In this document: piece after piece, positions 37,440-46,560 of the stretch
How the letters are laid out: the number at the start of each line of letters is the position of its first letter
Numbering within the stretch: the stretch's first letter is position 1
Assembly (NCBI GenBank): GCA_022457155.1
Contig: JAJGOT010000207.1
Span: forward strand, 1,004,501-1,068,500
DNA: 64,000 bases
Direction: 5' to 3'
Source: Cladopsammia gracilis
Lineage: Eukaryota; Cnidaria; Anthozoa; Scleractinia; Dendrophylliidae
Notes under the pieces: model-generated
The model's input: only the letters and a program-made list of their open reading frames with translations
Told to the model about the DNA's origin: nothing
Databases searched by the model: none
Made by a program: the position numbers and the translations under genes

Positions 37440-38321
37440 ATGGCATCAAGAGTGCCTTATTCCAGGAAAGATGACGAGAGAATCTTGGCATTTGCAAAAG
37501 ACAAACCGCACGATGCCGGAAACAGGTTATGGAAGGAAGCTTTTGAATACCAGGTAAATATCTCAAAATAAACGGACAATAATAGACAATGAATTGATAC
37601 TTCACTCTAAAAGTAAATGTGGAACCCGAACACTTCCCATGAAATTATCTGTATATGATTCACTTTTTTGTAGATTGTCCCAGGCCACTCGTGGCAAAGC
37701 ATCCGAGCCAGATATTTAAAGGTGCTTTGCCCGAGACTAGAGAGGGCAGAGATGGAGAGGATGGAGAGGATGGAGGAGGACGAAGATGAGGAAGAAGGGG
37801 AGGACGAATCGGAGGAGGAGGAGGAAATACAGATTATAGAAATTCAGGAGGACGAGGAAGGAGAGCAGGCGGAAGTAGAGACGGTGGTGATGGAAGGAGA
37901 TGACGAGGAAGAGAAGGAAGAAGACGAGGAAGAAAAGGAGAAAGAAGAGATCGAAGAAGAGGAGGAAAAGGAGAAAGAAGGGGAGGAAGAGGAGACCGAA
38001 GAGGAGAAAGTGGAGGTGATGATGGAAATTGAAGAGGAGGAGGAAGTAGACGTGGAGGAAGTAGACGTGGAGGAAGAGAAGGAAGAAGACGAGGAAGAAG
38101 ACGAGGAAGAAGAAGAGGAGGAAGAGAAGGAAGAAGACGAGGATGATGAAGAAGACGAGGCTGATGAAGAAGACGAGGCTGATGAAGAAGACGAGGCTGA
38201 TGAAGAAGATGAGGATGATGAAGGAAGAAGAGGGGGAAGAAGAGAGAGAAGAAGAGTCAGGAGGACGTCATTTTTAGACGCAATGCTTGAGGTCGCAAAC
38301 ATTTTAAATCAATACGAATAA
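37440..38321 (+). CDS. Rap1-Myb-like protein with long acidic tail (two exons)
   Basis: Exon 1 (37,440-37,553) encodes ASRVPYSRKDDERILAFAKD and AGNRLWKEAFEYQ. A GTAAAT donor and TTTTTTGTAG acceptor bound a 120-nt phase-0 intron. Exon 2 (37,674-38,321) continues PGHSWQSIRARYLKVL. Together this is the Rap1/TERF2IP-type Myb fold (GNRLWKE...HSWQS.R.RYLK). The remaining ~190 residues are almost all Glu/Asp with DEADEED repeats, then a basic patch (GRRGGRRERRRVRR). Total about 253 aa. It lies just inside repeat B, pointing inward, with a second Myb gene convergent downstream. It is probably a DNA-binding factor carried by the repeat-bounded element rather than the telomere gene itself. Confidence 0.65.
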
Positions 38322-38329
38322 TAAAATGC

Positions 38330-38940
38330 TTGCGATCTCAAGCATTTGAAATAATAAATAAGAGTAAATCTATGTAATAAATCTATGTAATAAACTGTAA
38401 GAGTAAATCTATGTAATAAACTGTAACTAATAAGCAATAAGTAACTGTAATAAAAACAATAACTGTAACTGTAAAATAAAAAAATTGAAGTTTTAATAAA
38501 AAATGATGCGGTGACTAACTTTGAACTGTCACAACTTCTTTTCTCCTTTACGGTTGGGGTATACGTTTTGGTATACGTCCGAGGGTTAAGAGTGCTCAAA
38601 GAGGAAATCTTTTAATGTAGAATTACATAGCGTGGTTTCCTGGCCCCCCCCCCTCACGTAGAAAAGGAAAGTGAGGGTATTACTGTGAGACTTGATAGTG
38701 CAAACGCGCTACCACAAGCCATTACCACAGGGTCGCATCGAGTAACCAACTCGACTCATTGTCGCCAGGTTAAGTTCCTGCGAGTAACAGTAAAGTGTAT
38801 TGACCAGGGTTAAACTTGAGTTTTTGCTTGAGTAGAAATTGGTTAAACTTAAGTTAAGGGGCCACAACTTATGCTCTCGTGGGGCACTCCCCAAGGGTTG
38901 GTTACCTCAGCTCGTGTTAAATCCCTAACGAGAGTGCTGT
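38330..38940. other. AT-rich spacer and duplicated non-coding block
   Basis: TAAATCTATGTAATAA repeats at 38,360-38,425. The block 38,574-38,800 (CGTCCGAGGGTTAAGAGTGC to GGTTAAGTTCCTG) is repeated at 41,529-41,745. No gene. Confidence 0.6.
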
Positions 38941-39075
38941 GGAGCCACGGTGGTCTAGTGGTTAGTGCGTCGGACTCTCAACCTGAAGGTCAATGGTTCG
39001 AGCCTGGTCTCTGCTGTGGTGTTGTTTCCTTAGACAAGAAACTTTACTCCACACTGTCTCTCTCCAGAGGCCCCC
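38941..39075 (+). repeat. tRNA-Glu-like SINE head
   Basis: GGTGGTCTAGTGGTTAG (A box), an anticodon-loop-like ACTCTCAAC and GGTTCGAGCC (B box), followed by the common SINE body. It cannot fold as a full tRNA, so it is a SINE and not a tRNA gene. The short open frame across it is not coding. Confidence 0.75.
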
Positions 39076-39149
39076 TTGATTCGTGTCAATGTTGTGCTTG
39101 ATGGAGTAACGTCGGTAACTGGGAAGGCTTAGATGACGAGAGGCCTGCC

Positions 39150-39540
39150 GATTCGTCTTAATGTTGTGCTTGATGAATCAATGTTCAGTATTGACTAGGA
39201 TTAAACTTGAGCTTTCACTTAAGTAGAAATTGGTTAAACTAAAGTTAAGGGGCCACAACCTATGCTCTCGTGGGGCACTCCCCAAGGGTTGGTTACCTCA
39301 GCTCGTGTTAAATCCCTAACGAGAGTTTGGAAGTGACTTACTTAAGTTTCTTTTGTTTTTTAACTGTTTACAATACTGGTTAAAATATATACAATTTTAT
39401 GTACAGCAATGTTTACAATAAATAATGTTGCGATAATTTAAGATCTTTTTATTTACAATTCTATGTACATAACTATTTTACAGGACATCGACTTGGTCGT
39501 GGATACAAAACAGGAACTTCTTTTTTTTTGTTTTTTGTTT
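39150..39540 (+). repeat. Duplicated block also at 50,850-51,250
   Basis: Shares AATCAATGTTCAGTATTGAC, the GGGGCACTCCCCAAGGGTTGG motif and the AT-rich end with 50,850-51,250. Part of it also occurs at 38,800-38,930. Confidence 0.8.
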
Positions 39541-40146
39541 TTTTTTTTTTAAATTTTCTTTTTCTTGTTCCATGTCAACGTCTATATACAATAATATACA
39601 ATGGTGTATGGGTGAGTATGAATGAATTAAATGGAATGACGACGAGTGATCTTGGGGTGTCGAAGGAGTGGTGTTTGTGTTTCTCTGGTGCACGTGGAGG
39701 TGGGCGTGGAGGTGGAGATGGGGGTGGAGGTTGAGGAGAAGGCGGTTTGGGTCGCCTTTGATGAGGTTGTACGGGTGCGGGATAGGCGGGATAGGCGGGT
39801 AGGGGCGGGGTGGGCGGGGGTGGGATTTGGGTTTGGCGGTGGCGGTGGCGGTGGCGGTGGCGGTGGCGGTGGCGGTGGCGGTGGCGGTGGCAGTGGTGGT
39901 GGTGGCGGTGGTTGTGGTAAAGAAGGCGAGAGTAGACTGAGAACTATCGCCCGGTTGATCTGTTTCCTTCCTCCGCTTCTGAAGAACGGCCCACCGGCCC
40001 TTCATGGACTGCCACGAGTGGGCAGTCACACGACTTCTCTCTGCTCGCTGCCACAGTCGATTTCCACTTGGGGAATCGCTGGAGGAGCGCACGTACTCCA
40101 GGAGAGTTTGGTCCTCTCCTGGAGTATACGCCTTTCTCTTACTCAT
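39478..40146 (-). CDS. Second Rap1-Myb-like protein with Thr-Ala and His/Pro-rich tail
   Basis: From ATG at 40,146: SKRKAYTPGEDQTLLEYVRS, GNRLWQRAERSR, AHSWQSMKGRWAVLQKRRKE, the same Rap1-type Myb layout as the gene at 37.4 kb. An in-frame ATG at 40,215 is possible, but CTACAG three bases before 40,146 looks like an acceptor. A simple-sequence tail follows: (ACC GCC)n gives Thr-Ala repeats (plus-strand GGCGGT run 39,834-39,893), then Pro and His-Leu repeats and a basic end. It is convergent with the first Myb gene; both point inward from inverted repeats. The tail may be a slipped microsatellite. Function by family: DNA binding. Confidence 0.6.
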   Translation of the reverse strand: MSKRKAYTPGEDQTLLEYVRSSSDSPSGNRLWQRAERSRVTAHSWQSMKGRWAVLQKRRKETDQPGDSSQSTLAFFTTTTATTTTATATATATATATATATATAKPKSHPRPPRPYPPIPPIPHPYNLIKGDPNRLLLNLHPHLHLHAHLHVHQRNTNTTPSTPQDHSSSFHLIHSYSPIHHCILLYIDVDMEQEKENLKKKKQKTKKKKFLFCIHDQVDVL

Positions 40147-40199
40147 GATCTGTAGCAGGAAAATGAAATGTCTTTGAACTCCAGCCCAGTAAGACAAAC

Positions 40200-41345
40200 G
40201 GTCAAAGTTAAGCATGGACTTGATGGGGCAGATGTGTCAGTCCCCGTTGCCCTTGCTAATGTAGACAGCTATAGGCTACTAGGATATCACTACCAAATTT
40301 AACTGCAAACGGTCAAATCCTCTCAGAGTTTTTAAGTTGTTGAGAAAAGACACCAAAAAACTCAGACGTCCGGGCCCCCGAGGAAACATCCTTAAAAAAG
40401 ATTGTCGGCATCAGGTAGTAGAATGTCTCCACCAAATATGACTTTAAACGGTTAAATCCCCTTAGTGTTATAAACGGGTAAAGATGTCGAGAAAAGACAC
40501 CAAAAAACTCAGACGTCCGGCCCCCCGAGGAAACATCCTCAAAACTGATTGTCGGCATCAGGTAGTAGAATGTCTCCACCAAATATGACTTTAAACGGTT
40601 AAATCCCCTTAGTGTTATAAACGGGTAAAGATGTCGAGAAAAGACACCAAAAACTCAGATGTGCGGACCCCCGAGGAAGCATCCTCAAAACTGATTGTCA
40701 ACATTACGTAGTAGAATATGTCCACCAAATTTGAGTTCAAACGGTTAAATCCCCTTAGAGTTATTTGCGGTTAAAGTTTCGCCTCGTTTTCACGTACAAA
40801 TGTAGATAAAGGACTGTAACCGAACTTTAATGTCCGCCATATTGGAAAAAACTTCAACCGTTAATAAATCTAAGAGAATAAAACTATTTCCAAACAACTT
40901 TGGCATGCATTTAGCCCACATACAGGGCTACAGTAATCATTGCTTTTCTGAGTTTCCATTACAAACCATTAGCTGATATTAAGGTGTCAATTTTTGTCCT
41001 AAATGACGCCATAACTCACAAATGCGTGACTCAATTGTCACAAAACAGATACCAAACGATTCCTTGCATCGTAATCTAGCCAACCAATGTAGTATTGGAA
41101 CCTCAGAATAAATTGAAGGCTCAATGAAGCCATCACTTAACTGTTTAAGATGTACCTGAGAGCACCCTTAACTTAATTGGAGACTGCGCACAAGCAACTG
41201 TGCATTATGCTAAAATAATACCATCCGCAGTGGCTCGATAACCTTATAAATCTTAACTGACAGTTGAATTGCTTGTGCCTAGCCTTAGAAGGGTGAAAAA
41301 AGGTGCTATTTAGCGAGCCAAAAATAGTGTACTCACTCAATGATG
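40200..41345 (-). repeat. Long repeat B, inverted partial copy
   Basis: Reverse complement of the inner part of repeat B: CCGCCATATTGGAAAAAAC near 40,835, GCATGCATTTAGCCCAC near 40,903, GAGTTTCCATTACAAACC near 40,950. It includes three tandem copies of the stretch with GAAAAGACACCAAAAA near 40,345, 40,493 and 40,640. It ends near 41,345 against a duplicated block. Confidence 0.8.
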
Positions 41346-41394
41346 ACTTGGTCAAAAGGGGAAGGAGGAAGGACAGAGGCCTGGGGAGAATAGG

Positions 41395-41515
41395 TCCGCG
41401 TTGCATGCTCGGGGCCCGCGCCGGGAACAAGGGTGCCGAGTTGCGCTTCCGCTTTGGCAGTTGCTGGAATGAACTGCGACACCTCGCCGTCGATGCGCGA
41501 TGGAGAAGTAATGCT
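41395..41515 (+). repeat. GC-rich duplicated block (also 43,400-43,515)
   Basis: CCCGCGCCGGGAACAAGGGT and the following 100 bases occur twice with one or two differences. No coding evidence. Confidence 0.8.
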
Positions 41516-41775
41516 ACTAAATTATAATACGTCCGAGGGTTAAGAGTGCTCAAAGAGAAAATCTTTTAATGTAGAATTACATAGCGTGGTTTCCTGGCCC
41601 CCCCCCTCACGTAGAAAAGGAAAGTGAGGGTATTACTGTGAGACTTGATAGTGCTAACGCACTACCACAAGCCATTACCACAGGGTCGCATCGAGTAACC
41701 AACTCGACTCATTGTCGCCAGGTTAAGTTCCTGGGAGTTACAGTAAAGTATAAAGTTCAGGGAGATACAATAAAG

Positions 41776-41824
41776 TATGTATGTATGTATGTATGTATGT
41801 ATGTATGTATGTATGTATGTATGA
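41776..41824 (+). repeat. (GTAT)n microsatellite after ACAATAAA
   Basis: About 12 uninterrupted GTAT units following ACAATAAAGTATG, the same LINE-like terminus seen at 785. Confidence 0.9.
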
Positions 41825-41835
41825 GGACGAGAGTA

Positions 41836-42671
41836 CTGCTTGAATTCTGTTGCCTTTGTGTGCTCCTAGTAATGGGCTCCTGACTTGAACTATAGGCCCT
41901 CAAATATATGTCTCTTTGTACATCAATTACCCCACGGAAACCCTCCCGGAATCATCTGGGCCAGTCCTCTTGAGGACATGGGCCAGTCCTCAAAAAATGG
42001 GCCAGTCCTCAACCCAGAAATGGGCCAGTCCTCAAAAAATGGGCCAGTCCTCAAAACAGTCCTCAAAAAAAATGGGCCAGTCCTCAACCCAGAAATGGGC
42101 CAGTCCTTTTTAAACAGGAATGGTTTTCACTTTGCAAAAAAATGAATTTTTAAGAAATCACTCAGCTTTTAAGGTGGGTTTTCCTTGAAATGCAACCTAT
42201 TGACATGAAATTGCTCACACAACATCTTCATGACCTGTTCTTAATGGAAACGTAACCAGAGAGATAAGAGATAAGCAAGATATAGCCTTCCAAAGGTACC
42301 CCTATATGGCGGCCTGAAAAAATCCAAGATGGCCGCCAGGGTTATTTAAAATTATATTTTTAGGGTTAGATTTCATTTTTTAAAAACTTTAAAATAGGTC
42401 TAGGATGAATCAAAACAGTTTGAAACACAGCAAAAACAGAAAAAAAGAAAAAAAAAGACAAAAAATTGGGAGGCTAATGCCGGGAGTCGAACTCTTGCCA
42501 TCAAAGTAAAGGCTAGTTAAATTAAACCACCAAATCGCTGTGAGCACCGATGGTCTAGTGGTAAGCTCAGCTAGCTGCACCTGCGCAGCTGGTGCGGGGT
42601 TCGATTCCCTGCAATGGACCAAGGAAACATAGATAGGTGTTTATGAATGTATTGTCCGGGGGGTGGGCCGG
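41836..42671 (+). repeat. Long direct repeat, copy 1 (836 bp)
   Basis: Nearly identical to 44,817-45,650. It contains a 20-bp minisatellite of ATGGGCCAGTCCTCAAAAA type (41,955-42,110), a minus-strand tRNA-like B box (GAGTTCGACTCCCGG read on minus, near 42,485) and a plus-strand tRNA-like SINE head at 42,543-42,612. Confidence 0.9.
42543..42612 (+). repeat. tRNA-like SINE head
   Basis: GATGGTCTAGTGGTAAG (A box) and GGGTTCGATTCCC (B box) about 40 nt apart. The acceptor stem does not close, so it is not a functional tRNA gene. A second copy is at 45,523-45,592. Confidence 0.65.
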
Positions 42672-42815
42672 GACGCGGTGGGCCGGGACGCGGTGGGGTG
42701 GGTGGGGGGGGGGGGTGGGTGGGGGGGGGGGGTGGGTGGGGGGGGTGGGTGGGGGGGGGGGGGGTGGGTGGGGGGGGGTGGGCCGGGCCGCGGTGGGGTG
42801 GGGTGGGGTAGGGTT
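42655..42815 (+). repeat. G-rich low-complexity tract
   Basis: Repeated GGGTGGG and G8-G13 runs, with strong G-quadruplex potential on the plus strand. Open frames across it encode only Gly/Trp and are not genes. It is followed at once by AT-rich DNA. Confidence 0.95.
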
Positions 42816-42819
42816 ATTA

Positions 42820-43315
42820 ATAAAAATAATAATAAAAGTAATATAAAATAAAAAATAAAAATAATATAAAATAAAAAATAAAATAAAAATAAAATAAAAT
42901 AAAAAATAAAAATAATATAAAATAAGAAATAAAAATAAAATATAAAATATATTAAATTAAAAATAAACTTAAAATAAATTAGACAGCACTATAAAATAAG
43001 TTATAGATTAAATAAAATAAAAGTTATCAATTAAATAAAATAAAATAAAAGTTATAAATTAAATAAAATGAAATAAAAGTTATAAATTAAATATAATAAT
43101 TTCTAGATAGAACTCTATCGATTGCTGTTCTGAAAATGCACGATTTTTTACTTAGTCAGCATTATTTATCAGATTTTACGATTTTGACACCTGTCGCAAT
43201 TGACACCCTGAGGTGTTTTATTTTTTTTTATTTTTTTTATTTTTTTTATTTATTTATTTTTTATTTTTTTTTTATTTATTTATTTTTTATTTTTTTTTAT
43301 TATTTTTTTTTAAAA
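42820..43315. repeat. AATAAA-type and T-rich low complexity
   Basis: 42,820-43,095 is built of AATAAAAT/AAATTAAAT words; 43,215-43,312 is T-rich with TTTA words. No gene. Confidence 0.9.
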
Positions 43316-43596
43316 CATCCCCAAACATCATTTACTGCTCCATTTTGAACATACACAAACATACAACGAATTTGAAATTTTCACCCAAAATCATGGCTCC
43401 GGTTCGGCCCGCGCCGGGAACAAGGGTGCCGAGTTGCGCTTCCGCTTTGGCAGTTGCTGGAATGAACTGCGACACCTCGCCGTCGATACGCGATGGAGAA
43501 GTAATGCTTCCACGGGCGTCCGCATGGCTACGAAAACCCGGCCATTCGGAACCAAAAAAATTAAAAATAAAAGGGAGTAAAGGAAAGAAATATGAT

Positions 43597-43682
43597 GAGC
43601 CTACGACAAGAGGTATTCCCAGGCGGTCACCCATCCAAGTATTAACCTCGCCCGACAGGGCTTAACTTCGGTGATCGGACGG
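43597..43682 (-). rRNA. 5S rRNA-derived copy, 5'-truncated
   Basis: On the reverse strand the sequence reads CCGATCACCGAAGTTAAGCC, then TCGGGCGAGGTTAATACTTG, GATGGGTGACCGCCTGGGAA and TACC...GTAGGCT. These are the internal control region and 3' half of eukaryotic 5S rRNA, with a few substitutions (TTAATACTTGG, GGGTGACC). The first ~34 bases of 5S are replaced by unrelated sequence, and no T-run follows the 3' end closely. Probably a pseudogene or the head of a 5S-derived SINE. Confidence 0.7.
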
Positions 43683-44035
43683 TTTGCAACTTCCTTTTGC
43701 AGCATAGCGGGTATGGTAAGAGTGAACATCACTGGCATAGTGAAAATATTCATCAAATATACTTGGGAGCCGTTTTTTATGCCACTGATGGGAGAATTTA
43801 AGAAGTTGTAATCTAAAAATATTTTCAACAGTTAAAATATCTAATAAATTCTTTAGCAGAAGGGCACTGTACATTTCCCATACAAGGTGGCGAAGAATAA
43901 AACACGGATAATCTGATTTTGTTTAGTTTGGATCCTTTTAAGATGAGATGTGTAGGCACTGCCCCAGGATATGACAGCATATGAAAGATGGGTAGACTAA
44001 ATTATAATACGTCCGAGGGTTAAGAGTGCTCAAAG

Positions 44036-44816
44036 AGAAAATCTTGTAATGTACGAGAGTACTGCTTGAATTCTGTTGCCTTTGTGCTTGATGGAGTAAT
44101 GTCGCGCACTGGCAAATCTTGGAAGACGAGGGAACTGCTTGAATTCTGTTGAATTTATGCTTGATGGAGTGTCGTCAGAAACTGTCAAGGCTTAGCTGAC
44201 GAGAGGCCCCCTTGATTAGTGTCAATGTTGTGCTTGATGGAGTAGATGACGGGAGGACCGCTTAATTCATGTCAATGTTGTGGAGCCACGGTGGTCTAGT
44301 GCTTAGTGCGTCGGACTTTCAACCTGAAGGTCGATAGTTCGAGCCTGTGCTTAATGGAATAACTTTGTGATAGGCGTGGAGGACGAGGGTACTGCTTGAA
44401 TTCTGTTGCCTTTGTGCTTGATGGAGTAATGTCGCGCACTGGCAAATCTTAGAAGACGAGGGAACTGCTTGAATTCTGTTGAATTTATGCTTGATGGAGT
44501 GTCGTCAGAAACTGGCAAGGCTTAGCTGACGAGAGGCCCCCTTGATTAGTGTCAATGTTGTGCTTGATGGAGTAACGTCGGTAAGTGGCAAGGCTTAGAT
44601 GACGGGAGGACCGCTTGATTCGTGTCAATGTTGTGGAGCCACGGTGGTCTAGTGCTTAGTGCGTCGGACTTTCAACCTGAAGGTCAATAGTTCGAGCCTG
44701 TGCTTAATGGAATAACTTTGTGATAGGCGTGGAGGACGAGGGTACTGCTTGAATTCTGTTGCCTTTGTGCTTGATGGAGTAATGTCGCGCACTGGCAAAT
44801 CTTGGAAGACGAGGGA
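44036..44816 (+). repeat. Satellite block with short tRNA-like heads
   Basis: Higher-order units of about 351 bp (heads at 44,283 and 44,634) made of 70-75-bp subunits related to TGCTTGATGGAGTAACGTCG. Each carries a truncated SINE head ending at GTTCGAGCCT. Confidence 0.85.
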
Positions 44817-45650
44817 ACTGCTTGAATTCTGTTGCCTTTGTGTGCTCCTAGTAATGGGCTCCTGACTTGAACTATAGGCCCTCAAATATATGTCTCTGTA
44901 CATCAATTACCCCGCGGAAACCCTCCCGGAATCATCTGGGCCAGTCCTCTTGAGGACATGGGCCAGTCCTCAAAAAATGGGCCAGTCCTCAACCCAGAAA
45001 TGGGCCAGTCCTCAAAAAATGGGCCAGTCCTCAAAACAGTCCTCAAAAAAAATGGGCCAGTCCTCAACCCAGAAATGGGCCAGTCCTTTTTAAACAGGAA
45101 TGGTTTTCACTTTGCAAAAAAATGAATTTTTAAGAAATCACTCAGCTTTTAAGGTGGGTTTTCCTTGAAATGCAACCTATTGACATGAAATTGCTCACAC
45201 AACATCTTCATGACCTGTTCTTAATGGAAACGTAACCAGAGAGATAAGAGATAAGCAAGATATAGCCTTCCAAAGGTACCCCTATATGGCGGCCTGAAAA
45301 AATCCAAGATGGCCGCCAGGGTTATTTAAAATTATATTTTTAGGGTTAGATTTCATTTTTTAAAAACTTTAAAATAGGTCTAGGATGAATCAAAACAGTT
45401 TGAAACACAGCAAAAACAGAAAAAAAGAAAAAAAAAGACAAAAAATTGGGAGGCTAATGCCGGGAGTCGAACTCTTTCCATCAAAGTAAAGGCTAGTTAA
45501 ATTAAACCACCAAATCGCTGTGAGCACCGATGGTCTAGTGGTAAGCTCAGCTAGCTGCACCTGCGCAGCTGGTGCGGGGTTCGATTCCCTGCAATGGACC
45601 AAGGAAACATAGATAGGTGTTTATGAATGTATTGTCCGGGGGGTGGGCCG
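44817..45650 (+). repeat. Long direct repeat, copy 2
   Basis: Copy of 41,836-42,671 with very few differences (for example TCTCTGTACA against TCTCTTTGTACA), so the duplication is recent. Confidence 0.9.
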
Positions 45651-46560
45651 AGACGCGGTGGGGTGGGTGGGGTGGGTGGGGTGGGTGGGGTGGGTGGGGG
45701 GGGGTGGGCCGGGCCGCGGTGGGGTGCTTGAATTCTGTTGAATTTATGCTTCATGGAGTGTCGTCAGAAACTGGCAAGGCTTAGCTGACGAGAGGCCCCC
45801 TTGATTAGTGTCAATGTTGTGCTTGATGGAGTAACGTCGGTAAGTGGCAAGGCTTAGATGACGAGAGGACCGCTTGATTCGTGTCAATGTTGTGGAGCCA
45901 CGGTGGTCTAGTGCTTAGTGCGTCGGACTTTCAACCTGAAGGTCGATAGTTCGAGCCTGTGCTTAATGGAATAACTTTGTGATAGGCGTGGAGGACGAGG
46001 GTACTGCTTGAATTCTGTTGCCTTTGTGCTTGATGGAGTAATGTCGCGCACTGGCAAATCTTGGAAGACGAGGGAACTGCTTGAATTCTGTTGAATTTTT
46101 GCTTGATGGAGTGTCGTCAGAAACTGGCAAGGCTTAGCTGACGAGAGGCCCCCTTGATTAGTGTCAATGTTGTGCTTGATGGAGTAACGTCGGTAAGTGG
46201 CAAGGCTTAGATGACGAGAGGACCGCTTGATTCATGTCAATGTTGTGGAGCCACGGTGGTCTAGTGCTTAGTGCGTCGGACTTTCAACCTGAAGGTCGAT
46301 AGTTCGAGCCTGTGCTTAATGGAATAACTTTGTGATAGAACGAGGGTACTGCTTGAATTCTATTGCCTTTGTGCTTGATGGAGTTATGTCGCGCACTGGC
46401 AAATCTTGGAAGACGAGGGAACTGCTTGAATTCTGTTGAATTTATGCTTGATGGAGTGTCGTCAGAAACTGTCAAGGCTTAGCTGACGAGAGGCCCGCTT
46501 GCTTAGTGTCAATGTTGTGCTTGATGGAGTAACGTAGGTTACTGGCAAGGCTTAGATGAC
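45651..46560 (+). repeat. G-rich junction and second satellite block
   Basis: A short G-rich tract (45,650-45,725), then the same ~355-bp satellite units as at 44.0-44.8 kb with tRNA-like heads at about 45,893 and 46,248. Confidence 0.85.

Noticed and set aside
37844..38302. 152-codon Ser-rich ORF on the minus strand
   Set aside because: Antisense of the Glu-rich exon (GAG/GAA repeats read as CTC/TTC); the sense gene has splice sites and a domain.
38941..39010. True tRNA-Glu gene
   Set aside because: Internal promoter boxes are kept, but the acceptor and anticodon stems do not pair; SINE head.
39646..40155. 169-codon Gly-rich ORF on the plus strand
   Set aside because: Shadow of the minus-strand Myb gene over a GGCGGT microsatellite.
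42637..42851. Gly/Trp ORFs
   Set aside because: Pure G-rich simple repeat, no other coding signal.
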